Assembly: GCF_963583255.1 (NCBI RefSeq)
Contig: NC_084807.1
Span: 14,159,072-14,223,071 of the forward strand
Reading direction: 5' to 3'
From: Pyrus communis
Taxonomy: Eukaryota; Streptophyta; Magnoliopsida; Rosales; Rosaceae
Length of the DNA: 64,000 nt
The translations under genes and the position numbers were made by a program. Below the pieces are notes generated by a model. That model did no database searches. It had not been told where the DNA came from and saw only the letters and a program-made list of their open reading frames with translations. Positions 42,901 to 54,195 of this stretch are shown here, piece by piece (the stretch's first letter is position 1; each line of letters starts with the position of its first letter).

Positions 42901-45457
42901 CGTTCCCAAGAAGTCCGGAGTAACTGTTATCAAGAATGATGAGAATGAGCTCGTGCCTACACGCATTCAGACTGGATGGCGAGTATGTATCGATTACCGG
43001 AAGCTAAATGCCATGACTAGGAAAGATCACTTTCCTTTGCCATTCATCGACCAAATGCTCGAAAGGTTAGCCGGTCATGCTTTTTACTGTTTTCTTGATG
43101 GATACTCTGGATATAACCAAATTGTGATAGCCCCGGATGATCAAGAGAAGACCACATTCACATGTCCCTTTGGAACATTTGCTTATCGTCGCATGCCATT
43201 TGGCTTATGCAACGCACCGGCCACTTTCCAAAGGTGTATGGTAAGTATATTTTCCGATTTTGTTGAAAAGATCATTGAGGTTTTCATGGATGATTTCAGT
43301 GTATTTGGGAGTTCATTTGATAATTGCTTGGATAATCTGACCTTAATTTTGAAACGATGTGTTGAAACTAACCTTGTCTTGAATTGGGAGAAATGTCACT
43401 TTATGGTGAAACAAGGTATAGTTTTAGGACATATTGTTTCAGAAAAAGGAATTGAAGTAGATAAATCAAAAATAGACCTTGTACGTCACTTACCCTCTCC
43501 TACTTCGGTTAGAGAGGTACGTTCGTTTCTTGGCCATGCAGGGTTCTATAGGCGTTTTATCAAGGACTTCTCCAAGATGTCCAACCCTCTTTGCCGATTG
43601 CTTCAAAAAGATGTGCCATTCAAGTTTGATGAAGAGTGTAATTCGGCATTTAACCAACTCAAGGAGAAGCTAGTCTCAGCCCCCATTATTGTACCTCCAG
43701 ATTGGAGCCTTCCGTTCGAGCTCATGTGCGATGCATCCGACTATGCATTAGGAGCTGTTCTAGGACAAAGAAGAGACAAGCGGCCGCATGTCATATACTA
43801 TGCCTCTCGGACTCTCAATGATGCCCAATTGAACTACTCCACGACGGAAAAAGAACTTCTAGCTGTGGTTTTTGCTTTAGATAAATTCCGTTCATATTTA
43901 ATTGGTACTAAAGTAATCGTTTATTCTGATCATGCAGCTTTGAGGTACTTGCTCACGAAAAAGGAAGCAAAGCCGAGGCTTATCCGTTGGATTCTTCTTC
44001 TTCAAGAATTTGATATTGAAATCCGGGATAAGAAAGGAAGCGAGAATGTAGTGGCTGACCATTTAAGCCGAATGATCCACGAGGAGCATGAACATGCCGT
44101 ACCTATCCCTGAAACTTTTCCCGATGAGCAGCTGCTTTCCATTGAGGTAAGTGAACCATGGTATGCAGATTTAGTGAATTACTTGGTGGCTAAACAAATT
44201 CCAAATGAACTAAACAAGCACCAACGTGATAAGCTTAAAAATGATGCACGTTTCTATGTTTGGGATGACCCTTATTTGTGGAAGTATTGCTCAGATCAAA
44301 TTATACGTAGATGTGTGCATGATTCTGAATTTCACTCAATTCTAAGCTTTTGTCACACATATGCATGTGGTGGTCATTTTGGCACACAACGCACTGCCCT
44401 CAAGGTTCTAGAGTGTGGTTTTTATTGGCCGACTATATTTAGGGATGCTAGAACCTTTTGTATGTCTTGTGATCGTTGCCAACGAATGGGTAACATAGGT
44501 ACCAAGGACCAAATGCCGCAAACCCCTGTCTTTAATGTTGAAATTTTTGATGTTTGGGGCATTGATTTCATGGGCCCTTTCCCTCCATCTTATGGTTTCA
44601 CTTATATCTTGCTAGCCGTTGATTATGTTTCTAAATGGGTGGAAGCAAAAGCCACCCGTACTAACGATTCTAAGGTGGTTGCAGATTTCGTGAAAACTAA
44701 CATTTTTGCTAGGTTTGGAATGCCGAGAGTAATCATAAGTGATGGAGGGTCTCACTTTTGCAATCGGACCATTGAGGCGTTGCTAAGAAAGTACCATGTC
44801 AACCATAAGGTCTCCACACCTTACCATCCTCAAACAAATGGCCAAGCCGAGGTGTCTAACCGAGAAATAAAACAAATTTTGGAGAAGACCGTTGGACCAA
44901 CAAGGAGGGATTGGAGCTTACGTTTAGATGATGCACTGTGGGCATATCGTACGGCATACAAAACACCCATTGAGATGTCACCTTTTCGGCTCGTCTATGG
45001 TAAGCCATGTCATTTGCCCGTAGAGTTAGAGCACAAGGCACATTGGGCCGTGAAGATTTTCAACATGGACATAGATGCAGCGAGAGTTCATAGGAAGCTC
45101 CAATTGAATGAACTTGAGGAGATTCGGAATGAAGCCTATGAGAATGCCCGGATGTACAAAGCCAAGACCAAAGCATTCCATGATAAAATGATTCGAACCA
45201 AGACCTTCACAGTTGGGCAGAAAGTGTTACTTTTTAACTCTCGCCTACGTTTGTTTCCTGGTAAGTTGCGTTCTAAATGGATTGGCCCGTTTGTTGTTAC
45301 TAATGTTTTCCCTCATGGTGCAGTGCAAATCAAAAGTTCAAGGACGCAGCAAGAATTCAAAGTGAATGGGCATCGATTGAAGCCCTATTACGAGATGTTT
45401 GAGGAGCATGTCGTGGAGGAGGTACCCCTCCATGCCGTGGAACCTAGTCAAGCTTAA
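39935..45457 (+). CDS. gag-pol: E5 Gag-Pol polyprotein (1840 aa), Athila lineage
   Basis: Uninterrupted frame with the same layout as the E2 protein. Zinc knuckle C326, C329, H334, C339. A Pro/Gln-rich tract (QQPQQPQQP) follows in the linker. Protease DLGAS starts at 654. RT catalytic FMDD is at 1117-1120. Integrase has H1474, H1481, C1512, C1515 and catalytic D1544, D1603, E1639 (spacing D-x35-E). The C-terminus has [18 protein letters not shown] and no chromodomain. It is clearly diverged from E2 in Gag but close in RT/RNase H/integrase. The start MTRSSRP is the first ATG after the leader and follows TTTTTTTTAG/GTACTG. All catalytic residues checked are present. It is a plausible source of proteins for E1, E3 and E4. 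Confidence 0.96.
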   Translation: MTRSSRPIIENISDFDGDFERTLRRTRSQQEPPQPPPQPGLEEDEVGVEEKPTDQIFEEEQAMAADNRTIKELSASGLDNALPLCIQYPTAAEGKTEEFELKSSLLHHIPKFHGLSMEDPNKHLKEFEVVCSSMTPVNVDGSILKMKAFPFSLMDKAKDWLYELAPGTVTSWESMKRAFLEKFFPTSRVILLRKKISGIQQNHGETFPAYYERFKGLVASCPQHQMKEELLLQYFYEGLLPIERQMLDASAGGALVDKTPRDAKILIANRALNAQQYEGVGQREAPRQQSVNEVSAISEIQSQLANLTSLVSQVVIGPKAQEHQVCGVCSIQGHPSDKCPQLIENGGWESANAIGFQGQNQNNPYSNTYNAEWRDHPNFKWREPQQAAQQGGFRPNPPGFYSKPYAPQQPQQPQQPSTSSHSGTSLESDQAMQLLTSISQGLQNQNNRIANNEKEMTDMKKQIGQISEFLGQIREQGKLPSSTTVNPKGGFESAKAITLRGGKEVGTEPNNPKSAQKVDEETTQPEADHPNSAKSGNLSSNSCTSRPNLPNVPFPRRFMQEKKEESEKDILETFRKVQVNIPLLDAIKQVPKYAKFLKDLCNTKRRRANKEVVKVSENVSAVLQRKLPTKCKDPGSFTIPCVIGHNRFEHAMLDLGASINVMPYSIYASMNLGELKQDGVIIQLADRSNAYPKGVLEDVLVQVNHLIFPADFYVLDMEDSAHSTSLPILLGRPFMKTARTKIDVYKGTLTMEFDGEVIDFNISETMRYPVDDHSCFSIDVIDSLAQVYLEELNEDALETTITKAIERKNEGFGPMQGHGKEEEFFAMGSSEEIIEVVAALESLPQQYGKVPLSLSNSVSTKMLPSVVQAPSLELKPLPDHLKYVFLGKGETLPVIISSSLTAMEEEKLVRVLREHKTAIGWTLADIKGISPTTCMHRILLEEGAKPTREAQRRLNPPMMEVVKKEIIKLLDCGVIYPISDSRWVSPVQVVPKKSGVTVIKNDENELVPTRIQTGWRVCIDYRKLNAMTRKDHFPLPFIDQMLERLAGHAFYCFLDGYSGYNQIVIAPDDQEKTTFTCPFGTFAYRRMPFGLCNAPATFQRCMVSIFSDFVEKIIEVFMDDFSVFGSSFDNCLDNLTLILKRCVETNLVLNWEKCHFMVKQGIVLGHIVSEKGIEVDKSKIDLVRHLPSPTSVREVRSFLGHAGFYRRFIKDFSKMSNPLCRLLQKDVPFKFDEECNSAFNQLKEKLVSAPIIVPPDWSLPFELMCDASDYALGAVLGQRRDKRPHVIYYASRTLNDAQLNYSTTEKELLAVVFALDKFRSYLIGTKVIVYSDHAALRYLLTKKEAKPRLIRWILLLQEFDIEIRDKKGSENVVADHLSRMIHEEHEHAVPIPETFPDEQLLSIEVSEPWYADLVNYLVAKQIPNELNKHQRDKLKNDARFYVWDDPYLWKYCSDQIIRRCVHDSEFHSILSFCHTYACGGHFGTQRTALKVLECGFYWPTIFRDARTFCMSCDRCQRMGNIGTKDQMPQTPVFNVEIFDVWGIDFMGPFPPSYGFTYILLAVDYVSKWVEAKATRTNDSKVVADFVKTNIFARFGMPRVIISDGGSHFCNRTIEALLRKYHVNHKVSTPYHPQTNGQAEVSNREIKQILEKTVGPTRRDWSLRLDDALWAYRTAYKTPIEMSPFRLVYGKPCHLPVELEHKAHWAVKIFNMDIDAARVHRKLQLNELEEIRNEAYENARMYKAKTKAFHDKMIRTKTFTVGQKVLLFNSRLRLFPGKLRSKWIGPFVVTNVFPHGAVQIKSSRTQQEFKVNGHRLKPYYEMFEEHVVEEVPLHAVEPSQA

Positions 45458-45467
45458 ACGGAGGTAC

Positions 45468-45515
45468 CGTCCGGCTGCAAGACGTAAAAGAAAGCGCTTC
45501 GTGGGAGGCAACCCA
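45468..45515 (+). other. Conserved post-pol motif (E5 copy)
   Basis: CGTCCGGCTGCAAGACGT ... AAAGCGCT ... TGGGAGGCAACCCA, ten bases after the pol stop. Confidence 0.8.
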
Positions 45516-45824
45516 TGCATCCGAATAGAGAAGAACTTGGAAACCCCTTTAAGAGACTTATTTTTATTCCTTTCTTTTTCTTTACTGCCTTTACTTTGCT
45601 TTCTTTCTCGTATTTGTTTATTTGCTTGCTCTGTTGTGACTTTCTGCTTAAAACATTGAGGACAAAGTTTGATTTAAGTGTGGGGGGGGTAAACAATTTG
45701 TATTTGCATGAATTTCGTGGGATTTATTCACCTATCACTTCACATGTTGTTTCTCACTGTTTTAAGCGTTTTTAGAGTGTTTTATAGTGTCTTGATATAA
45801 AACTTCGAAAATTTGATAAAAATT

Positions 45825-45845
45825 AAAAAAAAAAAAAAAAAAAAA
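45825..45845 (+). repeat. A-run (E5)
   Basis: Twenty-one A joining a 3'-region fragment to the second fragment. A candidate template-switch point. Confidence 0.8.
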
Positions 45846-45996
45846 CTCTTCTCTTTGTTGCTATTTCGTTTCTGCCTTGTTAGGTTGTTTAGTTGTTATT
45901 GTTTGTTTGTTTATTAATTGTGTGAGTCTATGATTGTAACATTGAGAAAATGTTTGATTTATTGATAGGCACTGCTAAACAAAGAAAGATGGTGCT

Positions 45997-46674
45997 TCAC
46001 AAAGGTTGTTTGCTTGAGGCCCCACTACGGGGCTTTACTCTTGAAGCGGAAGGCATCGGAACGGAAGGCATCGGAGCGGAAGGCATCGGAATGGAAGGCA
46101 TCGGAGCGGGAGGCATCGAAGATAGAGCATTCCAGGCCTCAATACTTGGCCAAGCGCTGGATGAGCCAGGAAAAAGGTGCCTCTGGAGGAAAGACGAAAA
46201 CCTTTGACGGTCACTGTGAATCCGACCTTCAGACTCTTGCAGCTCATCAAGCTTCCTCTTCATGCCCGACGAATAGTTATTTGCAAGCACATGCAAACTT
46301 CTATTCTCATACTTCAGCTGCTGGATCTCCTGCTTGAGACTTTCCACCTCTGCCATCAATGATTCCACCTGACGGGAGCGGGCAAGCAGGCGTTGGCCCA
46401 TGTTGGACACAGAACTCGCACACTGAACACTAAGTGCGAGGGACTCTTGAACGGCCAACTCATCGGACCGTCCTGACAGCAGCCTACTATCTTTTGGTGT
46501 GAGGAGGTTCCTAGCTACTATTGTAGCTGTTGTGGCGTCCTGCATCACAGAGTCTTCACCTGAAAGAGGACCGTTAGAAGAAAAGAAAGAAGGACGCCAT
46601 ACGTTACCTTGACGCGGCGCGCCCGTATCACTGCTAAGGCTCAATTCCAAGCTAAGGTTCGATGAGTTTGCCAT
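45997..46674 (-). CDS. Antisense coiled-coil protein (E5 copy, 225 aa)
   Basis: Same family as the E1, E3 and E4 copies. It is the most diverged copy: FFSSNGPLSGED near 30-41, RFSSFLQRH near 158, and a C-terminus of SIPMPSAPMPSVPMPSA repeats followed by SRVKPRSGASSKQPL with extra residues. Indels are codon-sized and the frame is open. The coiled coil is unchanged. It lies antisense, downstream of pol, in an autonomous element, which fixes the original position of this gene within the element family. The minus-strand TATA-like box is weak here (complement of TCAATAAG, about 46794-46801). Confidence 0.7.
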   Translation of the reverse strand: MANSSNLSLELSLSSDTGAPRQGNVWRPSFFSSNGPLSGEDSVMQDATTATIVARNLLTPKDSRLLSGRSDELAVQESLALSVQCASSVSNMGQRLLARSRQVESLMAEVESLKQEIQQLKYENRSLHVLANNYSSGMKRKLDELQESEGRIHSDRQRFSSFLQRHLFPGSSSAWPSIEAWNALSSMPPAPMPSIPMPSAPMPSVPMPSASRVKPRSGASSKQPL

Positions 46675-47225
46675 TTTTTTTCAAAAGTGTTCAAAGAGAA
46701 GGGATGGAGTTAAATTTCAAAGGGCCGGAGTCAATTTTCAAGAATGGGAATTCTTCAGAGTGTGTTTGTGGCGGTGATCGATACCTCAATAAGAAGCCAA
46801 GGCGACGCGTCCACCGATTCAAAAAGCCGGAATTTCCGGCGTAATTTAGGCGACGCTTTCTCAGCTTTTCAGAAGACGTGTTCAACTTTGTCAAAAGAGT
46901 TCTTCTTTTCAGACAACACGTGGAGGCCATCATCGCAACTACACATCTTTAGCCGACAAGCGCAAAGTTCGGCGACACTTTCTCAGCTTTTCAGAAGACG
47001 CGTGCAGCTTTGTCAAAAGGAGCCGCATCTGCACTACCACGTGTCGTTCAGCAAGCGAAGGGACGTCATTCAGAAATCGAAGGGGCGCCTGCTCAGAAAT
47101 CGAAGAGGCGTGTTCAGAGATCGAAGAGGCGCCATTATTTCAAAAAGCCGGATTTGCGGGATCAAAACGTTTGTCGACAAAGGTAAAAAGTACCACCACT
47201 TGATATTATCTCTATATATGTCGAC
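46675..47225. promoter_or_regulatory. Putative divergent promoter of the antisense module (E5 copy)
   Basis: G-boxes CACGTG at 46917-46922 and 47038-47043. Plus-strand TATATAT at 47213-47219. Repeated TTTTCAGAAGACG and CAACTTTGTCAAAAG words. It has an extra segment (CAGACAACACGTGGAGGCC) shared with E4 and absent from E1/E3. Confidence 0.5.
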
Positions 47226-48981
47226 CTTCGTCTTTTATGGCAGGGTAAACCTGAAGAAAATGCCCAACTCTCTTTCACCTCTGAGGGCGCACTCCCAGCA
47301 AAGCCTTTCGAAAGACTCAATTCTTTCTTCTTCCCCAAAGATGATACCAGATGCCTGGAGTACATATGACCCAGGAGGAAACAGCACAACAAATACATGT
47401 GCTGATTCATTCACCGCTTCTTCAAAAGCAAAGGTATCTCATATCATCAAGGTCAAAAGCAAAAGTATCTCATATCATGCTCTTTCCCTGTCTTTTTCTT
47501 TGTCCTTGTTCTTACTCGCATGGCAAAGTAAAACAAGCAATCAGCCGGCACTTGGAGTCAGTCTTCCGTTCTGGAGCCAACTGTCTGGAATCTATTCCTG
47601 ATTGCTTACCTAGCGTTGCTCTCGAGTAGTCATCTTCAACGGTTGATACACTTCCGGAGAAGGGACCACTTCTGCAAAGGGGAGCGAGTAAGGCAAGTGC
47701 AAATGATACATTGAAGCATGTGGAGACAAACATAGGCTGAGTTATCCTCCAACCCTTTTCAATACGAATTGGAAAGATTGAACAAAGAAACAGATAAAAG
47801 GGATAAGCTCAGACCTTCGGGGGAGACCAAAAGAACCATCCTGTTGCCCAGTTCAAGAAGTAGCACAAAGGAAAATCAACGATGGGCAGAAACCAGTTCA
47901 AGAGTAAGCCTGTGGAATCATCAAGATCAAGCCTCAATGCAATCAACAAAGAGAAGATGGAATTTACACTCTATAACCAGATTTGCGTCTCTAAACTCTT
48001 CTCTTTGTTAATTACATTATGCCATGTTTAGTATGTTTAAGTGCTTTTTGTGTATTTACTTATGCTTTGTGTGAATCTATGCTTAAAACATTGAGGACAA
48101 TGTTTGATTTAAGTGTGGGGGGGGTAACTAAGTATATTTGATGCAAATTCGTTGGATTTTATCACCTATCACTTCACATGTTGTTTCTCACTGTTTTAAA
48201 ACTGTTTTAGTGTGTTTTGTCTTAAAAATTCGAAAATCCCATAAAAATTTGAAAAATTATTTTGAAAAACCCAAAAAGAGTTGTTTTAAAGTTGTTTTTG
48301 TGTGTGTGTTTGTGTCTTAGGATACCTTCCAACACAATGATAAGGATTTGGTTTGTACTTGCATGACTGTTAAAAAGAGTTATTAACATAGAGAAAAGTT
48401 TGATTTACTCTTGGTATATGCTTGGTTATGGTTATAATGTATAACTTCACATGCAATCATAAAAGAAAATTTAGTTTTTGTAACATGCCTGAAGGAAGGA
48501 ACTCAAACAAATGCTACAACCCTGAGAGACTTGAGCCTATAACGTTCTTTGGAGAGTATAATCTGTGATTTCTTGTTTTCTAAAATCGTTGCATGATCTC
48601 ATTATTCTTTGCTTGGTTACTACTTAGAAGGCGTTTCATCATATAGTTCCAAATGCTAGAACTCATGCCCATTTCATTCAAAGCATGTTATTGATTTGCA
48701 TAACATATATCAAGATGAAGTTGTGTAGTTGCCACCATAGCCAAATAGCCTCGCTTCCCATATTTCGTATATGTTGTAAGTTTTACCCCCGTTGAGCCAT
48801 GTTAACCCATGTTCTTTGTTTACCCACTTTATCTTCACCTAACCTAGAATATGACCGTCCTTACCCTTGTTCTTAAAAGATAGTGAGCATGACTTAATTG
48901 AATTCTTTTTGAGTTACATTATGAAAGAAAATAAGTGTGGGGGAGAGAATGTTTAAGTGTTTTTGTTTTGAGATTCAAAAG

Positions 48982-49024
<43 letters not shown>

Positions 49025-49756
49025 GAATAAGTGATTGAAGAAAGGTTCCAAAACACCAATTCTGGGCGTAAATTGTCTAAATTCTCCCTTTTTGTTCAAA
49101 AGTTGAGTTTTCATTCAAAAGTGAATTCTAAGTTGATTACAATGCTTTGCTCACTATTTCTTTAAGAACCTTTGTTTTCCATATCCCTTCTTTATCCACA
49201 TACCCCAAGCCCCGTTACAACCCTTGACTTCTATCTTGAGTGTTGTGTATTTCAATTTGTGGAGTTTGAACTTGGTATGAGCTTATGGTGTCACTGGTTC
49301 TCGCGTCTAAGTAGTAGCATTCCATTCATGAGATCATATCTAAAATTGATTATTAACTCCAGAATTTGCGTTCTTTGTGATACATATATGTGAGTGTCGT
49401 TTTCATGTTTACATCAATCTTCTCACATATGACTAGATTAGGGTGTGTAGTTAGAAAATCTGAGTAAAAATTGAGTGCATATCTTGAAAGGAATTGAGCA
49501 AATTCTCTAAGGCATGTTACTACATTCAAAACATGGTTTTAAATGCTTAATTGTGAACTAGTATATGGTGACTATGATTAAGAATGTACTTAAATGTGAA
49601 GATGACTAAAATCTGTGAGAATGATGATTTTTAACTTGTCATGTGCATTGGAAATCCCTAAGACGGTTGTTGGAAGGTTTAGGTTGTGTTTTACGTGTTT
49701 AGTGTCGTTTTGTTTATTTGTTTTTATTCTGTTTTGCTCGAGGACTAGCAAAAGCT
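47226..49756 (+). other. E5 non-coding 3' region
   Basis: It continues from the plus-strand TATA. A short conserved frame (IYVDLRLLWQGKPEEN... to ...TRCLEYI) is open up to a stop at about 47370. The full 3' region follows, with the hairpin at 48086-48105 and G-run, a second AAGTGTGGGGGA tract near 48933, and a 36-nt A-run (48982-49017). No env-like ORF. Confidence 0.7.
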
Positions 49757-49771
49757 AAGTGTGGGGGTATT
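49757..49771 (+). other. E5 polypurine tract
   Basis: AAGTGTGGGGGTATT immediately before the 3' LTR; identical to that of E1. Confidence 0.88.
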
Positions 49772-52004
49772 TGATAGGAGCATATTCATGCGACTTAAAT
49801 GGCTTGTTCTCGTGCATTTACGTTATGTTTCTCTCGTTATTTTAGTCCTTTATGCTTCTTTTGTGTGTTTTCAGGTTCTAAGGGCCTAGGGAGCAAGAAA
49901 GTGCATTTTGAGGCCATTTGGAGCATTTTTGGGCATGGATTGGATAGCTTATCCATGGAGCCAAGAGGATGGACGAATTTGAAGGCCTTGTATGCACTTG
50001 AAGACACAAAACAATGGATCTAGCCCAATCAAACACATTATGCCATACAAACCAACCTATTTTAGGCCCATTCTATGTACTTAAACCCTAGCCCTTTAAA
50101 CTAATTCATTTATCACTTATCAAACCATTCACTTATCACTCACCACATATCATTCACTTATCACTTAACATATCATTCATTTATTTCACTTCCATACTCC
50201 TCTTAATTCCACATGCATTCTCACACATGCACATCATTCACTCACATTTCCACCATTCATTCTTTATTCCTTTCCAAACATCTCACATGCATTTCCACCT
50301 TCCTACTTCATCATTTCACCACATTCTCCCTCTTTAACTCACATGCATTCATCATAATTCACAACACAAAACAACTTCATTGCCATGGGTTCCCATTTCC
50401 TTTCCAAACATCTCACATGCATTTCTTCATTATTTCCTAACCCTACATGCATTATTTATTGCATCTTCACATGCATTCACACACACTTTACACATTCAAA
50501 CCATGAGCTCCCATTCCTATATGCCATTTTCAGATTTCCACCCACTAACCTAGTCATCAACACATGCACTTCCACCTTTCATCCACAATGATTCATGATT
50601 CATTCACTTTGCATCCTTTAAATCACATACTTTTCCATCATTAATTAGCCACTTGCATCTTAAACAAACAACCATATGTTCCCTCCACTACTCCTATAAA
50701 TACCCTTGCATTCATTCATTCAATTCAGATCTCATATTTCCATTCACAACACTTCACACAACACAAATACACATCCATTGCCGCAATTCCCCTTCCATTT
50801 TCTGTGCAGTTTTTCTCCTTCATTGCAGCCACTATCCAACCACTTCCCATCCCTCCAAAACACTTCACATAATCCCCAAAGCTCACCTTAGACCTTGTGC
50901 TACAACAACGAGGAAGAAAAGAGTGCTTAAACGTTCATACAATTCAAGTTTGAGTTGTTGGAATGTTTAGGTGTTTCTTTAATTTCAAAGTTATGAGGAA
51001 CTAAACCCCCTTTAGCTAGGGGGTGATTCGAAACTATGTTTATATTTGCAATTTGAATTGATTACGTTTGGTTGGAATTTCATAAGTTGTGGATTCAATT
51101 CGTTTAACTGTTTGATTGATAACTTATTTATGTATGTTCATTGAGATTGCAAGCTTAATTTTCATGCATAAATATGACGCTAGAATATAAGTGAATTTCT
51201 CCTAATCGCTATGAACTTATATTCACAAGTAGTGGAGGTTGCTTATAAACAATCGCGTTAAATGAATTCTTGGCATAAGTATCATGCGTATTCCATAGTA
51301 ACGAATGCCTCGTCGATGTTTATGATTTCCGTTGAACTTAATGATCTTTGTTGAATGTCTCTATCATGCGTATTCCATAGTTAGGGACTTTGATTAAGAA
51401 TAATTTGGTTGTAATGCGTATTCCATTCAATCCAACGAATTTAGGGAAATCTGAAAGTTAATCTAAGTGGATCTAATTAACTTGGAGCATTGAGTTTCAC
51501 AACTTATCGAAAGACCAACTGAGAATCAATTTTGTTTTGCAAGTGTAACATGTGTGGAGAAGAACCCCTTGGCTATTCCATCATCCATATTTTTATCACA
51601 TTCATATTTACATTTTGCCTTTAATTATATTCTGTCCATTTAATTTAATATCGCCAACCACAATTTCCCCCCCCTATTTTGTTAAGTCTTAATCATTCGT
51701 ATTTGTTTTATTTTTGTATCTTTAAGCTTTTGGAGTCATAAACACTTGCAAATTCGTCTAAATCAAGTTCTAGCTTCTATTTGAGTCAATTTGATTGTTT
51801 TAGACAATTTGAGTTTTTCAAAGCCATTCTGAGTCCTAGTAGTCTTGTTAAGAGTATTTTAATTTAGTTTTTATGTTTTTAAGTCAATTTAGAAGGTTTT
51901 AGCAAGCCCTCCTAATCCCCGGTCTAGAACGATCCCTCACTTATCCATTCTACTACAATTGTCAAACGAGGGTTTAATTTGAGTGTCAAGTAAATCTCGC
52001 ATCA
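49772..52004 (+). repeat. E5 3' LTR
   Basis: Collinear with 37569-39802 at offset 12203 until a 1-bp deletion near 51652. It ends CGCATCA before GTATT. Confidence 0.95.
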
Positions 52005-52673
52005 GTATTCCATGTGAGAGACTTTGATTAGGAATAATTTGGTTGTAATGCGTATCCCATTCAATCCAATGAATCTAGGGAAATCTGAAGGTTAATTTAA
52101 GCGGACCTAATTAACTTGGAGCATTGTCATTCATCGTTTGTTGAAGTCATAACTGGGAGTCAAATTATATGCTTATGTTCATGTGTGGATAAGGAACCCT
52201 CTAACTAGTTTTTCATCATTCTATTTTATCAATTTCGTTTTTATAATCTGTTTTAATTAGAATCTGTGCATTTAGTTTAAATTCATCCAAAACCAATCCC
52301 CCATTTATTTTAAAGTGTTAGATTAGTTAGAAATACATTTAGCTTGTGCTTATAAGTATTTTGATTCATTTTGTTTCCCAAATTCGTCCAAAGTACTCAA
52401 GGTGCTCAAAACTGCCCAGAAAGTGTTTTTTTTTTTAGTTTCGAGTGCTTTGGGTACTGTTTGAGTCTTTTGGTTTGTTTTAGTGTTTTAAAGTTTAATT
52501 TTGCATTCTTTGAGTCTAGTTTAGTGTTTTAAACTTTATTTTACGTTTTTGAGTCAGTTTCCAAGAGATTTGCAATCCCTCCTAATCCCCGGTCCAGAAC
52601 GATCCCTACTTATACTTATACTACAAATCGACAAAAAGAGGGTTTAATTTGTGTGCGTATAATTCTCGCATCA
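52005..52673 (+). repeat. E4 5' LTR, right part
   Basis: Begins with the second GTATT of the E5 target duplication (52005-52009) and matches 58981-59650 of the E4 3' LTR to the end CGCATCA. The T-run near 52425 is one base shorter than in the 3' LTR. Confidence 0.94.
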
Positions 52674-52678
52674 AATTT

Positions 52679-52696
52679 TGGCGCCGTTGCCGGGGA
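52679..52696 (+). other. E4 primer binding site (tRNA-Asp)
   Basis: TGGCGCCGTTGCCGGGGA, followed by GATTAGAAAATTTGCTAATC, the palindrome with one mismatch as in E1. Confidence 0.92.
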
Positions 52697-52797
52697 TTAG
52701 AAAATTTGCTAATCCCTTGGATTGTTTTATTTTCGTCTGTTTTTATTTTATTCTAGATTCTTAATCTTGTTTTGTTTCTTGTTTTAGGTACTTGTTT

Positions 52798-52842
52798 ATG
52801 ACTCGGAGTTCTCATCCGATTCGTGAACATATCCTGGAGTGA
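52798..52842 (+). pseudogene. E4 gag stub of 14 codons
   Basis: MTRSSHPIREHILE then stop. Same length and same break as the E1 stub, followed ten bases later by the post-pol motif (52853-52900). Indicates common descent with E1. Confidence 0.8.
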
Positions 52843-52852
52843 CTGGGTTTTT

Positions 52853-52900
52853 CGTCCGGCTGCAAGACGTAAAAGAAAGCGCTTCTTGGGAGGCAACCCA
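52853..52900 (+). other. Conserved post-pol motif (E4 copy)
   Basis: CGTCCGGCTGCAAGACGT ... AAAGCGCT ... TTGGGAGGCAACCCA. Retained although pol is gone. Confidence 0.8.
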
Positions 52901-52978
52901 ATGCACTGAATAAAACAAAGCTTGTTCATAAAAAAAAAAAAAAAAAAAAAGATACTAAACATGGAGAAAGGTGGAGCT

Positions 52979-53677
52979 TCACAAAGGTTGTTTACGTGAA
53001 GCCCCACTACGAGGCGCAGAAGTGGAAGGCATAGAAGCAGAAGGCATAGAAGCGGGAGGCATCGAAGCGGAAGGCATCGAAGCGGAAGGCATCGGAGCGG
53101 GAGGCATCGGAGCTAGAGCATTCCAGGCCTCAATACTTGGCCAAACGCTGGATGAGCCAGGAAAAATGTGCCTCTGGAAGTAAGCCGCAAGCCTTTGACG
53201 GTCACTTTGACGGTCACTTTGCATTCGACCATTGGATTCTTGCAACTCATCAAGCTTCCTCTTCATGCCCGTCGAATAGTTGTTTGCAAGCACATGCAAA
53301 CTTCTATTCTCATGCTTCAGCTGCTTGATCTCTTGCTTGAGACTTTCCACCTCTGCCATCAATGATTCCACCTGACGGGAGCGGGCAAGCAGGCGTTGGC
53401 CCATGTTGGACACAGAGCTCGCACACTGAACACTAAGTGCGAGGGACTCTTGAACGGCCAACTCATCGGACCGTCCTGACAGCAGCCTACTATCTTTTGG
53501 AGTGAGGAGGTTCCTAGCTACTATTGTAGCTGTTGTGGCGTCCTGCATCACGGAGTCTTCACCTGTAAGAAGACCGTTAGAAGATAAGAAAGAAGGGCGC
53601 CATACGTTACCTTGACGCGGCGCGCCCGTATCACTGCTAAGGCTCAATTCCAAGCTAAGGTTCGATGAGTTTGCCAT
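52979..53677 (-). CDS. Antisense coiled-coil protein (E4 copy, 232 aa)
   Basis: Same family. Differences from E1 include KQLKHEN for QQLKYEN and STGMK for SSGMK in the coiled coil, and an in-frame duplication of four residues (SDRQSDRQ). The PMPSAS tract is longest here. Frame open, same start context, same C-terminus (PRSGASRKQPL). An A-run (52930-52950) lies just beyond its 3' end. Function unknown. Confidence 0.7.
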   Translation of the reverse strand: MANSSNLSLELSLSSDTGAPRQGNVWRPSFLSSNGLLTGEDSVMQDATTATIVARNLLTPKDSRLLSGRSDELAVQESLALSVQCASSVSNMGQRLLARSRQVESLMAEVESLKQEIKQLKHENRSLHVLANNYSTGMKRKLDELQESNGRMQSDRQSDRQRLAAYFQRHIFPGSSSVWPSIEAWNALAPMPPAPMPSASMPSASMPPASMPSASMPSTSAPRSGASRKQPL

Positions 53678-54195
53678 TTTTCAAAAGTGTTCAAAGAAAA
53701 GGGATGGAGTTAAATTTCAAAGGGCCAGAGTCGATTTTCAAGAATGGGAAATCTTCAGAGTGTGTTTGTTGTGGTGATCGATAGCTTAATAAAAAAGCCA
53801 AGGCGACGCGTCCACCGATTCAAAAAGCCGGAATTTCCGGCGTAATTTTGGCGACGCTTTCTCGGCTTTTCAGAAGACGCGTTCAACTTTGTCAAAAGAT
53901 TTCTTCTTTTCAGACAACACGTGGAGGCCATCACCGCAACTACATATCTTTAGCCGACAAGCGCAAAGTTCGGCGACGCTTTCTCTGCTTTTCAGAAAAC
54001 GCGTGCAGCTTTGTCAAAAGGAGCCGCATCCGCACTACTACGTGTCGTTCAGAAAGCAAAGGGGCGTCGTTCAGAAATCGAAAGGGCGCCTGCTCAGAAA
54101 TCGAAGAGGCGTCGTTCAGATATCGAAGAGACATTTGTCGACAAGGGTAAAAGAACAGTACCACCACTTGATATTATTTCTATATATGTCGACCT
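53678..54195. promoter_or_regulatory. Putative divergent promoter of the antisense module (E4 copy)
   Basis: G-box CACGTG at 53918-53923; the second site is mutated to TACGTG near 54039. Plus-strand TATATAT at 54181-54187. The minus-strand TATA-like box (complement of CTTAATAAAAAAGCC, about 53785-53799) is about 110 bp from the ATG. Confidence 0.5.

Larger units (their letters stand above)
45458..45996 (+). other. E5 region between pol and the antisense ORF, with duplicated 3' pieces
   Basis: Contains the post-pol motif (45468-45515), then a first partial copy of the 3' region with the hairpin and G-run (45651-45690). An A-run follows (45825-45845). Then comes a second, degraded copy of the start of the same region (CTCTTCTCTTTGTTG...AACATTGAGAAAATGTTTGA, 45846-45961). 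The complete copy follows the module from about 47990. No coding sequence is called. Confidence 0.75.
37569..52004 (+). mobile_element. E5: complete, apparently autonomous Athila-type element with antisense module
   Basis: This 14,436-bp element has LTRs of 2234 and 2233 bp that differ by a 1-bp deletion (TATCGTCC versus TATCGCC), the only difference I saw. It has a PBS, an intact 1840-residue gag-pol, then the antisense coiled-coil ORF, the non-coding 3' region, a polypurine tract and GTATT duplications. It is the youngest insertion here and the only one carrying both gag-pol and the antisense module. Parts of the 3' region are present two or three times around the module. Confidence 0.96.

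Noticed and set aside
48982..49017. The 36-nt A-run as the tail of a SINE or LINE
   Set aside because: No flanking target duplication or SINE/LINE body. It lies at the A/G-rich position found in all elements after the second G-tract.
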